A stretch of 64,000 bases of DNA. Origin: Chrysemys picta bellii. Taxonomy: Eukaryota; Chordata; Testudines; Emydidae. This document shows positions 11,516 through 21,648 of this stretch, piece by piece. The stretch's first letter is position 1; every line of letters begins with the position of its first letter. The stretch spans positions 90,194,009 through 90,258,008 of the forward strand of contig NC_088794.1 in NCBI RefSeq assembly GCF_011386835.1, given 5' to 3'. Both the position numbers and the translations under genes were made by a program. The notes beneath the pieces are model-generated. The model saw nothing but the letters and a program-made list of their open reading frames with translations. It did not search any database and was not told the origin of the DNA.

Positions 11516-11519
<4 letters not shown>
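11407..11519. repeat. Perfect 52-bp inverted repeat with a 9-base AT loop
   Basis: Bases 11407-11458 are the exact reverse complement of 11468-11519, around the spacer ATATATATA (11459-11467). The arm begins TATAGTAAATCTGATG and ends GGATTTTTTT. It could fold into a 52-bp hairpin or cruciform. An AC microsatellite follows directly. Perfect identity next to a dinucleotide run suggests a very recent inverted duplication or a sequencing or assembly artefact; the sequence alone does not decide. Confidence 0.97.

Positions 11520-11522
<3 letters not shown>

Positions 11523-11550
<28 letters not shown>
11523..11550 (+). repeat. (AC)n microsatellite
   Basis: Fourteen uninterrupted AC units follow the TATATA that ends the palindrome. 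Confidence 0.97.
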
Positions 11551-11651
11551 CCCAACACCAACCAACCCCATAATTAACTTGTGGAACTCCTCCTCACAAG
11601 ATGTTATTGAGACTGAGAGGTTTGTAGGATTCAAGAAGGACCAGACACATT

Positions 11652-12500
11652 TGTCACAGTTTCAAGACAACTGCATCTATATTTCCCCTCCATGGGCCAG
11701 CAAGGGCACTTACTTTTAAGCTGCTTGCTCCCCAGCAGTCACCTTTCTTGGGCAGAAACATGCATCTCTCTCCCTCCTGACCAGAGTATTTCCAGGCTGG
11801 ATGGTTCCCTGCTTACACTGTGAATTCCCCAGCAAAGTCAGACTGCCTAAGCAGGCCTGCTCTGCAACGCTTTCTTTTCAAAGGCTATGCACAGGGGTAG
11901 TTGCCACAGTGATAAGTTACCACACAACTCTTTCTAAGCAAGTACATTTATTCATATGGTTTCTTACGTTACAGAGAAAACATATTTAAAACAGTAAAAG
12001 AACCTACTTGCATGCTAATAAGCTTACCAGAGATCACTCCCCAACTTCAACAAGGGCTCTGGCCAGTAATCCATCCATCAAGCCACACTAAAGGGTTTTT
12101 CTGTAGTCAAAAGCTCAGAACAAGCACACCCAGAAATCTATGAATTCTACTGTATCCAGTTTTGCATCTTTGATGTGCAGAGACCATGAATAGGCAATCA
12201 TACAGAGATAGTGGATTTTTTCACGTAGGGGGTCTGTGGCTATCCCTCCCCATCAGTCTTGGAGGGAGTCCACACCCTCTCACTACCACATATATATAAA
12301 GGCAAGGCTCAAAGGGGAATTAGCAGTCTTGGGACTCTGGCACCTTTGCCAGGGTAGAGCAATAAACAGTCTTTTGCCATGCCTCCTGGCTCAGGCAGAC
12401 AGTGGACAAGTTCAGGCCAGGGGTGGAGTGGCTGCAGGAGGTAGGGAGAGTCAGGCCCACCCTACTCCACCAGGTCCCAGCCCAAGGCCCTAACAATGGC
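11652..12500. repeat. LTR-like repeat, related at its start to 55640
   Basis: The start TGTCACAGTTTCAAGACAAC matches TGTCACGGTTTCAGGGTAAC at 55643, with similar following sequence (AACTGCA.CT). The tail at 12400-12500 is GC-rich, with CCAGGTCCCAGCCCAAGGC. TG at the start, length and composition suggest a long terminal repeat, but I could not find the other boundary or a target duplication. No coding potential. Confidence 0.35.
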
Positions 12501-12660
12501 TCCTTTAAATACTCACTTGCAGCAAGAGCATTCAGACATGGGAACAGCGAGAGGCCCTAGTAACATCTAATGCTGGCAAGTATATTATAGTAATACAGGT
12601 CGAGTATCGACTCTGCATTGCATAAGGGAAAATGAAGATTTCCTGGATAGATGTCAGGAG

Positions 12661-13464
12661 ATGCTTCTACGGCCACAATGTTCTGAAGATTCAGAGCAGG
12701 CGCAGCAGGGACAGAAGGATGGTAAAGAAGTTTGGCAGCATGTGACCTCCAGAAGGAGAAAGAGGAGCGTCTATGTACCAGCAATGGAGATACAGGTGAG
12801 CAATTGTTTCCATGTTCTCTCTACAGGTACTAATGCGAGAGTGGACTAGATGACCCATCTGAGGGAAGGGAGCCAGAAGGAGATTCCACCGATTGGAAGG
12901 CAAAAGATGGACTGTCCTAGGGATGGGGGTTCCACGACCACCACTCCCAAGAGGAGGAGGAGGGTGGTGGTGGTCGGGGACTCCCTCCTCAGGGGGACTG
13001 AGTCATCTATCTGCTGCCCTGACCGGGAAAACCGAGAGGTCTGCTGCTTACCAGGAGCTAGGATACACGATGTGATGGAGAGACTGCCGAGACTCATCAA
13101 GCCCTCGGATCGCTACCCCTTCCTGCTTCTCCACGTGGGCACCAATGATACTGCCAAGAATGACCTTGAGCGGATCACTGCAGACTACATGGCTCTGGGA
13201 AGAAGGATAAAGGAGTTTGAGGCGCAAGTGGTGTTCTCGTCCATCCTCCCTGTGCAAGGAAAAGACCTGGGTAGAGACCGTCGAATCGTGGAAGTCAACG
13301 AATGGCTACGCAGGTGGTGTCGGAGAGAAGGCTTTGGATTCTTCGACCATGAGATGGTGTTCCAAGAAGGAGTGATAGGCAGAGACGGGCTCCACCTAAC
13401 GAAGAGAGGGAAGAGCATCTTCGCCAGCAGGCTGGCTAACCTAGTGAGGAGGGCTTTAAACTAG
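12661..13464 (+). pseudogene. CR1 ORF1 remnant with SGNH/GDSL hydrolase domain
   Basis: One frame runs 12661-13464 with a single internal TAG (12847-12849) and ends at TAG 13462-13464. Upstream codons in frame (to about 12620: ENEDFLDRCQE) show the original protein extended further. The first part has the basic stretch VWQHVTSRRRKR. After the stop, the hydrolase domain is complete: VVVVGDSLLRGTE (nucleophile serine in GDS), GARI, LLLHVGTNDT (block III asparagine), and RDGLHLTKRG (aspartate and histidine of the last block). In CR1 elements this esterase-like domain sits at the C-terminus of the RNA-binding ORF1 protein; its role in transposition is unproven. The N-terminal zinc and coiled-coil region is missing here through 5' truncation. 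I infer that the copy cannot give a full ORF1 protein. Confidence 0.9.
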
Positions 13465-13590
13465 GTTCACCGGGGGGAAGGAGACCAAAGCCCTGAGGTA
13501 AGTGGGGAAATGGGATCCTGGGAGGAAGCACAAGCAGGATAGCGCAAGAGGGGAGGACTCCTGTCTCATACTGAGAAAGAGGGACGATCG

Positions 13591-16357
13591 ATGAGTTATC
13601 TTAAGTGCCTATACACAAATGCAAGAAGCCTGGGAAACAAGCAAGGAGAACTGGAAGTCCTGGCACAGTCAGGGAACTACGGTATGATGCGATTGGAATA
13701 ACAGAGACTTGGTGGGATAACTTACATGACTGGACTACTATCATGGATGGATATAAACTGTTCAGGAAGGACGGGCAGGGCAGAAAAGGTGGGGGAGTTG
13801 CGTTGTATGTAAGAGAGGAGTATGACTGCTCAGAGCTCCGGTATGAAACTGCAGAAAAACCTGAGAGTCTCTGGATAAAGTTGAGAAGTGTGAGCAACAA
13901 GGGTGATGTCGTGGTTGGAGTCTGCTATAGACCACCAGACCAGGGGGATGAGGTGGACGAGGCTTTCTTTTGGCAACTAGCAGAAGTTGCTAGATCGCAG
14001 GCCCTGGTTCTCATGGGAGACTTTAATCACCCTGATATCTGCTGGGAGAGCAATACAGCAGTGCACAGACATTCCAGGAAGTTTTTGGAAAGTGTAGGGG
14101 ACAATTTCCTGGTGCAGGTGCTGGAGGAACCAACTAGGGGCAGAGCTTTTCTTGACCTGCTGCTCACAAACAGGGAAGAATTAGTAGAGGAAGCAAAAGT
14201 GGACGGGAACCTGGGAGGCAATGACCATGAGATGGTCGAGTTCAGGATCCTGACACAAGGAAGAAAGGAGAGCAGCAGAATACGGACCCTGGACTTCAGA
14301 AAAGCAGACTTTGACTCCCTCAGGGAACAGATGGGCAGGATCCCCTGGAAGAATAACATGAAGGGCAAAGGGGTCCAGGAGAGCTGGCTGTATTTTAAAG
14401 AATCCTTATTGTGGTTTCAGGAACAAACCATCCCAATGTGTAGAAAGAATAGTAAATATGGCAGGCGACTAGCTTGGCTAAACAGTGAAATCCTTGCTGA
14501 TCTTAAACGCAAAAAAGAAGCTTACAAGAAGTGGAAGATTGGACAAATGACCAGGGAGGAGTATAAAAATATTGCTCAGGCATGCAGGAGTGAAATCAGG
14601 AAGGCCAAATCACACTTGGAGTTGCAGCTAGCAAGAGATGTTAAGAGTAACAAGAAGGGTTTCTTCAGGTATGTTAGCAACAAGAAGAAAGTCAAGGAAA
14701 GTGTGGGCCCTTACTGAATGAGGGAGGCAACCTAGTGACCGAGGATGTGGAAAAAGCTAATGTACTCAATGATTATTTTGCCTCTGTCTTCACGAACAAG
14801 GTCAGCTCCCAGACTGCTGCACTGGGCAGCACAGTATGGTGAGAAGGTGACCAGCCCTCTGTGGAGAAAGAAGTGGTTCGGGACTATTTAGAAAAACTGG
14901 ATGTGCACAAGTCCATGGGGCCGGATGCACTGCATCCGAGGGTGCGAAAGGAGTTGGCGGATGAGATTGCAGAGCCATTGGCCATTATTTTTGAAAACTC
15001 ATGGCAATTGGGGGAGGTCCCGGATGACTGGAAAAAAGCTAATGTAGTGCCCATGTTTAAAAAAGGGAAGGAAGAGGATCCGGGGAACTACAGGCCAGTC
15101 AGCCTCACCTCAGTCCCTGGAAAAATCATGGAGCAGGTCCTCAAGGAATCAATTATGAAACATTTAGAGGAGAGAAAAGTGATCAGGAACAGTCAGCATG
15201 GATTCACCAAGGGGAAGTCGTGCCTGACTAACCTAATTGCCTTCTATGATGAGATAACTGGCTCTGTGGATGAGGGGAAAGCAGTGTTATTCCTTGACTT
15301 TAGCAAAGCTTTTGATACGGTCTCCCACAGTATTCTTGCCAGCAAGTTAAAGAAGTATGGGCTGGATGAATGGACTGTAAGGTGGATAGAAAGCTGGCTA
15401 GATCGTCGGGCTCAACGGGTAGTGATCAATGGCTCCATGTCTAGTTGGCAGCCGGTTTCAAGCGGAGTGCCCCAAGGGTCGGTCTTGGAGCCGGTTTTGT
15501 TTAATATCTTTATTAATGATCTGGAAGATGGCGTGGACTGCACTCTCAGCAAGTTTGCAGATGACACTAAACTAGGAGGCGTGGTAGATACACTAGAGGG
15601 TAGGGATCGGATACAGAGGGACCTAGACAAATTAGAGGATTGGGCCAAAAAAAACCTGATGAGGTTCAACAAGGACAAGTGTAGAGTCCTGCACTTAGGA
15701 CGGAAGAATCCCATGCACTGCTACAGACTAGGGACCGAATGGCTAGGTAGCAGTTCTGCAGAAAAGGACCTAGGGGTCACAGTGGACGAGAAGCTGGATA
15801 TGAGTCAACAGTGTGCTCTTGTCGCCAAGAAGGCTAACGGCATTTTGGGCTGTATAAGTAGGGGCATTGCCAGTAGATCGAGGAACGTGATCGTTTCCCT
15901 TTATTCGACATTGGTGAGGCCTCATCTGGAGTACTGTGTCCAGTTTTGGGCCCCACACTACAAGAAGGATGTGGAAAAATTGGAAAGAGTCCAGGGGAGG
16001 GCAACAAAAATGATTAGGGGTCTGGAGCACATGACTTATGAGGAGAGGCTGAGGGAACTGGGGTTATTTAGTCTGCAGAAGAGAAGAGTGAGGGGGGATT
16101 TGATAGCAGCCTTCAACTACCTGAAGGGGGGTTCCAAAGAGGATGGAGCTTGGCTGTTCTCAGTGGTGGCAGATGACAGAACAAGGAGCAATGGTCTCAA
16201 GTTGCAGTGGGGGAGGTCTAGGTTGGATATTAGGAAACACTATTTCACTAGGAGGGTGGTGAAGCACTGGAATGCGTTACCTAGGGAGGTGGTGGAGTCT
16301 CCTTCCTTTGAGGTTTTTAAGGCCCGGCTTGACAAAGCCCTGGCTGGGATGATTTAG
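13591..16357 (+). pseudogene. CR1 ORF2 (endonuclease plus reverse transcriptase) with three lesions
   Basis: ORF2 starts at ATG 13591 ([13 protein letters not shown], the first endonuclease block). A net frameshift near 13680 moves it to the frame that carries ITETWWD, GVCYRPPDQ, LMGDFNHPDICW and NDHEMVEF, all blocks of the APE-type endonuclease. At about 14708 one base is missing from a C run, which ends the frame at 14715-14717. In the shifted frame a TGA at 14840-14842 interrupts the linker. From 14861 to the TAG at 16355-16357 a 498-codon frame holds the entire reverse transcriptase: [37 protein letters not shown] and the catalytic FADD, then the CR1 C-terminal domain ending near [21 protein letters not shown]. 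The enzyme nicks DNA and copies its own RNA at the nick. Polymerase residues are intact, but the three lesions prevent a full-length protein. Confidence 0.93.
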
Positions 16358-16747
16358 TTGGGGATTGGTCCTGCTTTGAGCAGGGGGTTGGACTAGATGA
16401 CCTCCTGAGGTCCCTTCCAACCCTGATATTCTATGATTCTAGGTCAACAAGCAGTGCCCTAGGACTAAGTTTTGACTAAGGAAATAAACCATATGCAAAC
16501 TTACCTGCTTTCCAAAAATAGAAGGTAGGGAGAAATTTATTGCAAGCTAGGTTGCTTTTGCTTCCCTAGTAAGTGAAAGAGAGATAAATAGGAGTCTTAA
16601 TGAAACAACAAATTAGACAAGGTCTATACCGCCTGAAAATGTTTCAAGTAATTGCAATAAACACAATAGCTCACATGAAATGTAACCAGTTGCATCAAGA
16701 TATTACTTTAGCAGCAGACTAAACCAATGACCTAAAATGTTTCTTAC

Positions 16748-17439
16748 TGTAGCGGGGTGGACACCTGCTCCTGCGTGGAAGGGCTTGAAAGCAGCCCTGG
16801 AGAGGGCTGCAGCTCTAAAAGCTGGGCTGATTGGGGAAGCGGACACAGCTGGGCCACACCCCAATCAGGCCACAGCTGGCCTGTATAAGAGGCTTGAGAG
16901 CCAGGAGCTCAGCAGTCTCTCTCTGCGTTCAGGGAGAGAAGGGCCTGGCTGTACGGAGCTTAACCCAGTGCCTAGAGTGGTGCAGGGCTGGGGAAAGGCC
17001 AAGGGAACCGGGGAGCTCCGGCCTAGGAAAGCCCCAGGCTGCAGGTCTAGGGTAAGGCTAAAGGGGCACTTGGGTTGCAGGAGGCAGCCCACGGGTAGGC
17101 AGAGGCAGCAGGTCCAAACCCCTTTGCCTGTGATGAGTGGCTTATACTGCAGTCTGCCCCAATGAATGGGGGCTAGATAGAGACTGGGCAGTAGCCTAAC
17201 ACTGAGGTGAAGTGGGGATAGTGGGTGGGGGTTCCCCTGGGAGGGGGAGACCCAGAGCTGTGAGGGGTAACTGCCAGGGGGCAGCACCCCAGACAACAGG
17301 GCACCGGGTCCGGGAGGGACACAGGGGGGCCAAGCAGCAGCAGGATACCGGCCTGCAGAGGGTGCTCCAAGGCTGGAAATGAGCTAATTCCCGAGACGAC
17401 CAGCAGGAGGCGCCGCAGGGGTGAATCCCGTCCTCTACA
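16748..17439. mobile_element. Solo LTR with 5-bp target duplication
   Basis: A 692-base GC-rich unit starting TGTAGCGGGG and ending CCTCTACA. The termini form the short inverted repeat TGTAG...CTACA. The flanks CTTAC (16743-16747) and CTTAC (17440-17444) are an exact 5-bp duplication, as expected for an LTR retrotransposon or endogenous retrovirus. Read on the plus strand it has CCAAT at 16861-16865 and TATAAGA at 16884-16890, a plausible U3 promoter, so plus is the likely sense. Internal genes are gone, the usual outcome of LTR-LTR recombination. The 142-codon frame across it has no domain. Confidence 0.88.
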
Positions 17440-17444
17440 CTTAC

Positions 17445-19725
17445 AAAGAGCCTATTAGTGAATTTTTACTCTTTGTCAGTATAACTAGGTTGTGTTGCAT
17501 TACCTACAGCATAGTACAGGGCATCAAAAGCCAGCATAGATTTTCGTTTCATACAGCAACTATTTAAATCAAGCTTATGGAGGAAAGGTGAATGAAGAGA
17601 CTGAACAACATTCTATGGTATTTTGGGGGCCCATCTGTTGAAGGGGGTAGTGTTTATATTTATTGGACCATTTAGGTGGCAGATTGCTTCTGAAAACAAA
17701 GATTTTATAGCTATTCTATTTAGCTAGCTCTGTGGCCCAGCAGACTCATAGCTGTTCCATGCCTAAACAAAGTTGAGGGACAGATATAGTGGGCTGTTTG
17801 AGATTGCAGAACATTCCCATGGCCTCAAAGCCCCAAAATAGTATTGTTCCCTGCCTAAGGCCACTTGAAACCTTAATCTGGCCTTAACCAAAATGTTTGG
17901 TACATGGAAGCAGGCCCAGCTGTAATATTTAAAGCAGATATTTTTTTCAACTGTCTATAACTTTCTGTACCTCATGAGCCAGTGTACTGGGTTTTTGCTA
18001 CAGTAGCTGTGTTTAAATTGCTCTTGCTAAAACTTAAGTATAATACTTAACTCCCTTGATATCAAATATATTATATGTACAATTAAAGCATGTGGGGAAA
18101 ACATTGCCTAGCACATTCAGCAGCTGGGTACTGTAAATTGGCAAGACCACAGGGACGGAGTTGGCATATAGTTGGCTAGATGCACCTACTTGTTGGCAGG
18201 ATGTATTCAACTACTGGTCAGGGAGGCTAATAGGAGGCAAGGAGCTATGCAGAATACTAATGTTAGAAGGATGAGATGAGAACAGGGGTCTTGCTTATTA
18301 TCACTTTTGTCTGCATTTCTCTCTTTTTCTCCATTTCCTTCAAGGTCTCTTCCTGGTAATCCAGTAGCTGCAGATGGCAGTGCTGTGTTCAGGGGCTGAA
18401 AATCTGTGTATGCTGGGCTAGCTAAGGAGGAAAATTGATCCAAATTATTGATGAGCCAAATATCTTTTCCTCTGCAGCCAGCTCCACATGTAAAGTGCTT
18501 CTGATGCTGATCCCAGTTGCTCCCCTTTTGAATATATAGTAGTTTGCATCACTGCATATGACAACTTTTATGCTTTACCATGCTAGCCTATACGTAATGT
18601 GGTCTCATTTCAGTGGTATTTGTAGGGACTGTGACTTTGGATTTTCTGAGACCTAGGCAAATAAAATCAGCCATAAGGTCGCAATACTGCATTTAATTTC
18701 CTTTACAAATAATTATCAGGATTTGTCATTAAAGGTTGAAATAGAAGCAAATATTGGAAGGAATTTAATGTGCTTTGACTTATTCTTGCCTTTGTTTATT
18801 TTTTGGCCTTTCCCCGGGCTCAGGGACCAGTCCGGCAAGATACCGAGATGCCGTCAATGTCAATGAGAGGCGAGAATGCTCAGCACCTCACAGAATGAGG
18901 GCCCTTGTGACTAGATTCTATAAGTGTTTTACTGTCCCTGTAAAAGAAAACAGAGCATGTCCACTGCCTGTCCCTGTGCACCCATCCGTCAAACAACATG
19001 GTTCTCTATAGATGGTGCTAGAGAAGGAGTGGAATATTTGAGCTTTGTTTTGAATAAATTTATGATTATCTAAATAACCATGATGTCATCCAGCCAATTA
19101 ATATACACAGGAATCTAGCAAAAACCAAAACAATGCATCTATTTTACAAAAGAAAGTAAGGATATAACTAAGGCTTGATTCTGTCATGGATCCCATAATA
19201 TAAAACTGTGCTTCGCTTCTGTGCCTCATTTTGGGGACTCTGTATGGGTGGGTAGGTAGGTAGGTAAGTGTTGTGTTGGGGTTCTTTTTTTGTTTACCTG
19301 ATCATCATAAAAACTGAATACTTGAGCTTCTAGGGAAACAGAACTCCCTTTCTGTCATGTCATATGATAGAGGGAATTTAAGGGGGATCTGATCATGATA
19401 GAGAGAGGAGAACTTTGGGGAGTGAGATTGTAGCTGGCCACTTGAATTGCTTAAAAAGGTTTTATGTAAAATTAAGATGCTGACATCTCCTCTTAAAATA
19501 ATCAAAGGAGATGGGCAATAAGTCATCTCCAGACACTAAACAAATAGTAGGGAGATTTTTACTCATTTGTTTGATGTAGGTTTAAAAGTATAAAAATGTA
19601 AGTATTGCAAATCAGATTTGAAGGAAGCTAGGATACTAGAGATAGAATTGATGAGAATCTGGAGAAGAAGTTGCAGCTGAGAGAATTGGATACTTGTGCC
19701 CATTAGGATGGGGTTAGCAAAAACA
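17445..19725. other. Non-coding stretch, no gene seen
   Basis: AT-rich single-copy-looking DNA. A CpG-containing segment at 18800-18900 (TACCGAGATGCCGTC, GGTGCTGAGC on the complement) may be an old MITE half, but its edges are unclear. TAGG tetranucleotide repeats lie near 19250-19266. Confidence 0.5.
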
Positions 19726-19965
19726 ATGAGGAGTCCTTGTGGCACCTTGGCGACTAACAAATTGATTTGGGTTTAAGATTTTGTGGGCTATAACCCACTT
19801 CATCAGATGAATGGAGTGAAAAATTCAGTAGGCAGGTATAAATATACAGCACATGAAAAGATGGGAGTTGCCTTACCAAGTGGGGAGTCAGTGCTAATGA
19901 GGCCAATTCAATTAGGGTGGATGTGGCCCATTCCCAACAGTTGACAAGAAGAGGTGAATAATTAG
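19726..19965 (-). mobile_element. Penelope-like element tail (non-coding)
   Basis: On the minus strand this is the untranslated tail of a repeat I know from turtles, ending AGTCGCCAAGGTGCCACAAG and GACTCCTCATTG. Coding sequence is not present. The assignment to the Penelope-like group rests on the hammerhead-like motif it contains (19770-19810), built on the same plan as the one in the tail of the coding Penelope-like remnant at 56440-57440. Confidence 0.55.
19770..19810 (-). ncRNA. Decayed hammerhead-ribozyme-like core
   Basis: Minus strand, 5' to 3': CTGATGA (complement of 19799-19805), one A, the hairpin GTGGG/CCCAC (19782-19797), then AAAA where an active core has GAAA, then TCTT. This follows the hammerhead order CUGANGA, stem II, GAAA, stem III. 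The G12-to-A change and weak flanking stem I suggest this copy is inactive. Hammerhead motifs are reported for Penelope-like retroelements. The call is by eye. Confidence 0.5.
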
Positions 19966-21241
19966 GATGGGGTTGTGTCTAAAGGATTTACAGATATTGA
20001 GGAGAGGAGCTTGTCTCTCATGTTCCTCCTTCAGCCTCTATTTTTACTAGTAGCATAATGTGACCAATTGTTACATTGCAGACTTCAACAACATTATTCT
20101 AAGTGAGGTGCTCTTACTGTAATATTGCAGTGAATCATAGGATAGTTGGGCTAAGAACTTGTCTTTTCCTGTATAAAGTATTCCTGTATTTTAGTATGTT
20201 GTTACCATCTGCTGCTGAGCTAAGGGCTAGAGAAGCCCTTTCAGAAGCGGGACCAGGACTGATAGGGGAAGGGAACTGGATGGAAAGAATTGAGCCAGGC
20301 CAAGTCCTGAAACAACAGCTGTATTTCATGGTTGCTAACAGAGCTAAATGGATACCAAAAACATTTCCTATAAATATCCACTTGAATTAAAAGTTGAATT
20401 TGCTTCACCTGGGCTCATGCCCCTTCTGTGTTTGCATTGCATGAATATTTTAGTGAATGAGTTTACTGGCAGAAAAGTTGACAATAGTGAATTTTAAGCA
20501 AATATTCACAGAAGCCAAGTAATTGTATTGGAAACCTGATGCTCAGTTACACTTATCCAATCAGGGAACAGAAAAAATATTGTGTAACCTATAATCCAAT
20601 CAAAACTAACCAAGCCATAAATTTGTAGTAATAAATTCTTGCAGTAAACTGCTAGAAAACAAACCACAGACCAATAATTTGTAGAATAAAGTATTAAATA
20701 ACAAAAGAGGCTAAAATAATAGAAATAAAATATCCACTCAAAATTGTTCATTCAGCTCCACTTGTTAATGTATCTCATCATAGAACCATATCTCAGAAAT
20801 CAGCTCTAAATTTGAACATTGGATGTAGGAATAGGTTCCATATTAATCCTGTATGTGGCTCTGACAGCAGAATTTGATCCGTAAGAACAGAAGGGACCTC
20901 ATGGGTAATTAAGTCCAATCCATTGCACCTAATGCAGGTTATCCTCTCAGCTATTCTCCTGAGTATTATCTTACATGGCAGTTACAATGTCTTGTACAGT
21001 CAGTCTTGGTGTGCAACTAATGTGTTCCCGTAGTGTGTCTCAGGGATCATAATTTATAAGGTGGAGCTGATTAAAAAAACAGGATGAAATTTTACAAACG
21101 ATTGTTCCTTTTTGTAAATATTTGAAATTTCTGTGAAGAATTGTGGCAAAATACCAAATTTAAAAAAATGTCAACCAACTCTGTTATAAGATATGAGGTC
21201 AGAAGAGGAGTGACTTTAATTACCTGAGAAATGCAATGATC
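19966..21241. other. Non-coding stretch with a CR1 3' scrap
   Basis: No gene. At 20876-20950 the minus strand carries a decayed CR1 3' end (the plus strand reads AGAAGGGACCTCATGGGT, AAGTCCAATCC), aligned with the 3' end of the CR1 at 49985-50040. The rest is AT-rich with no recognisable element. Confidence 0.55.
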
Positions 21242-21249
21242 TCCTAGAC

Positions 21250-21640
21250 CAGCATTTCTAAAACTGGGATCCATGGACCCCTGCGGGTCTGTGAGGGTAC
21301 TCCAGGGGGTCCGCGGGCCCTGCTGATCAACTTTTCCCCATCCCTCCCTCAACTCCTCCACCTCCCTCCCAGCGCCTCCTGCACACTGGGGAACAGCTCT
21401 TCAGTGGGGTGCAGGAGGTGCTGGGAGGGAGTGGGAGAAGCGGGGACAGGGCACACTCGGGGGAGGGGATGGAAAGAGGTGGGAAAGAGGAGGGGCAGGG
21501 GTGGGAAGAGATGGGGTGGGGCCTTGGAGGAAGGGGTGGAGTGGTGGCTCGGTCTGGGGCTGAACGGGAGGCTTGGGCACCCATGAAAAAATTTAAATCA
21601 AAATGAGGGTCCTTGGATTGCTAAAGTTTGAGAATCACTG
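21250..21640. mobile_element. hAT-type non-autonomous transposon, family B (TTCTCAAACT ends)
   Basis: The left end is CAGCATTTCTAAAACTGGG; the complement of the right end is CAGTGATTCTCAAACTTTAG. An exact 8-bp duplication TCCTAGAC flanks it at 21242-21249 and 21641-21648. The terminus CAGNG..TCTCAAACT is typical of Charlie-like hAT elements. The 391-base body is GC-rich, shares its interior with the repeat at 6733-7050, and has no transposase. Confidence 0.93.
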
Positions 21641-21648
21641 TCCTAGAC

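Larger units (their letters stand above)
12597..16441 (+). mobile_element. Near-complete CR1 LINE, plus strand
   Basis: A non-LTR retrotransposon of about 3.85 kb, containing ORF1 (12661-13464) and ORF2 (13591-16357). Its 3' end has the CR1 hallmark: GGTTGGACTAGATGACCTCC, TTCCAACCCTGA, and the terminal octamer-type repeat ATTCTATGATTCTA (16428-16441). It is 5' truncated within ORF1, because the zinc-finger and coiled-coil start seen in the minus-strand copy at 53400-53798 is missing. CR1 inserts by target-primed reverse transcription and usually leaves no clean target duplication; none was found. Few lesions relative to the other copies make this the youngest-looking LINE in the window. Confidence 0.95.

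Noticed and set aside
13605..13680. First 25 codons of the apparent 370-codon frame at 13605
   Set aside because: Those residues are out of frame with ORF2; the true start is ATG 13591 followed by a frameshift near 13680.
16737..17165. 142-codon open frame in GC-rich DNA
   Set aside because: It lies inside a solo LTR defined by a 5-bp duplication; composition explains the open frame and no domain is seen.
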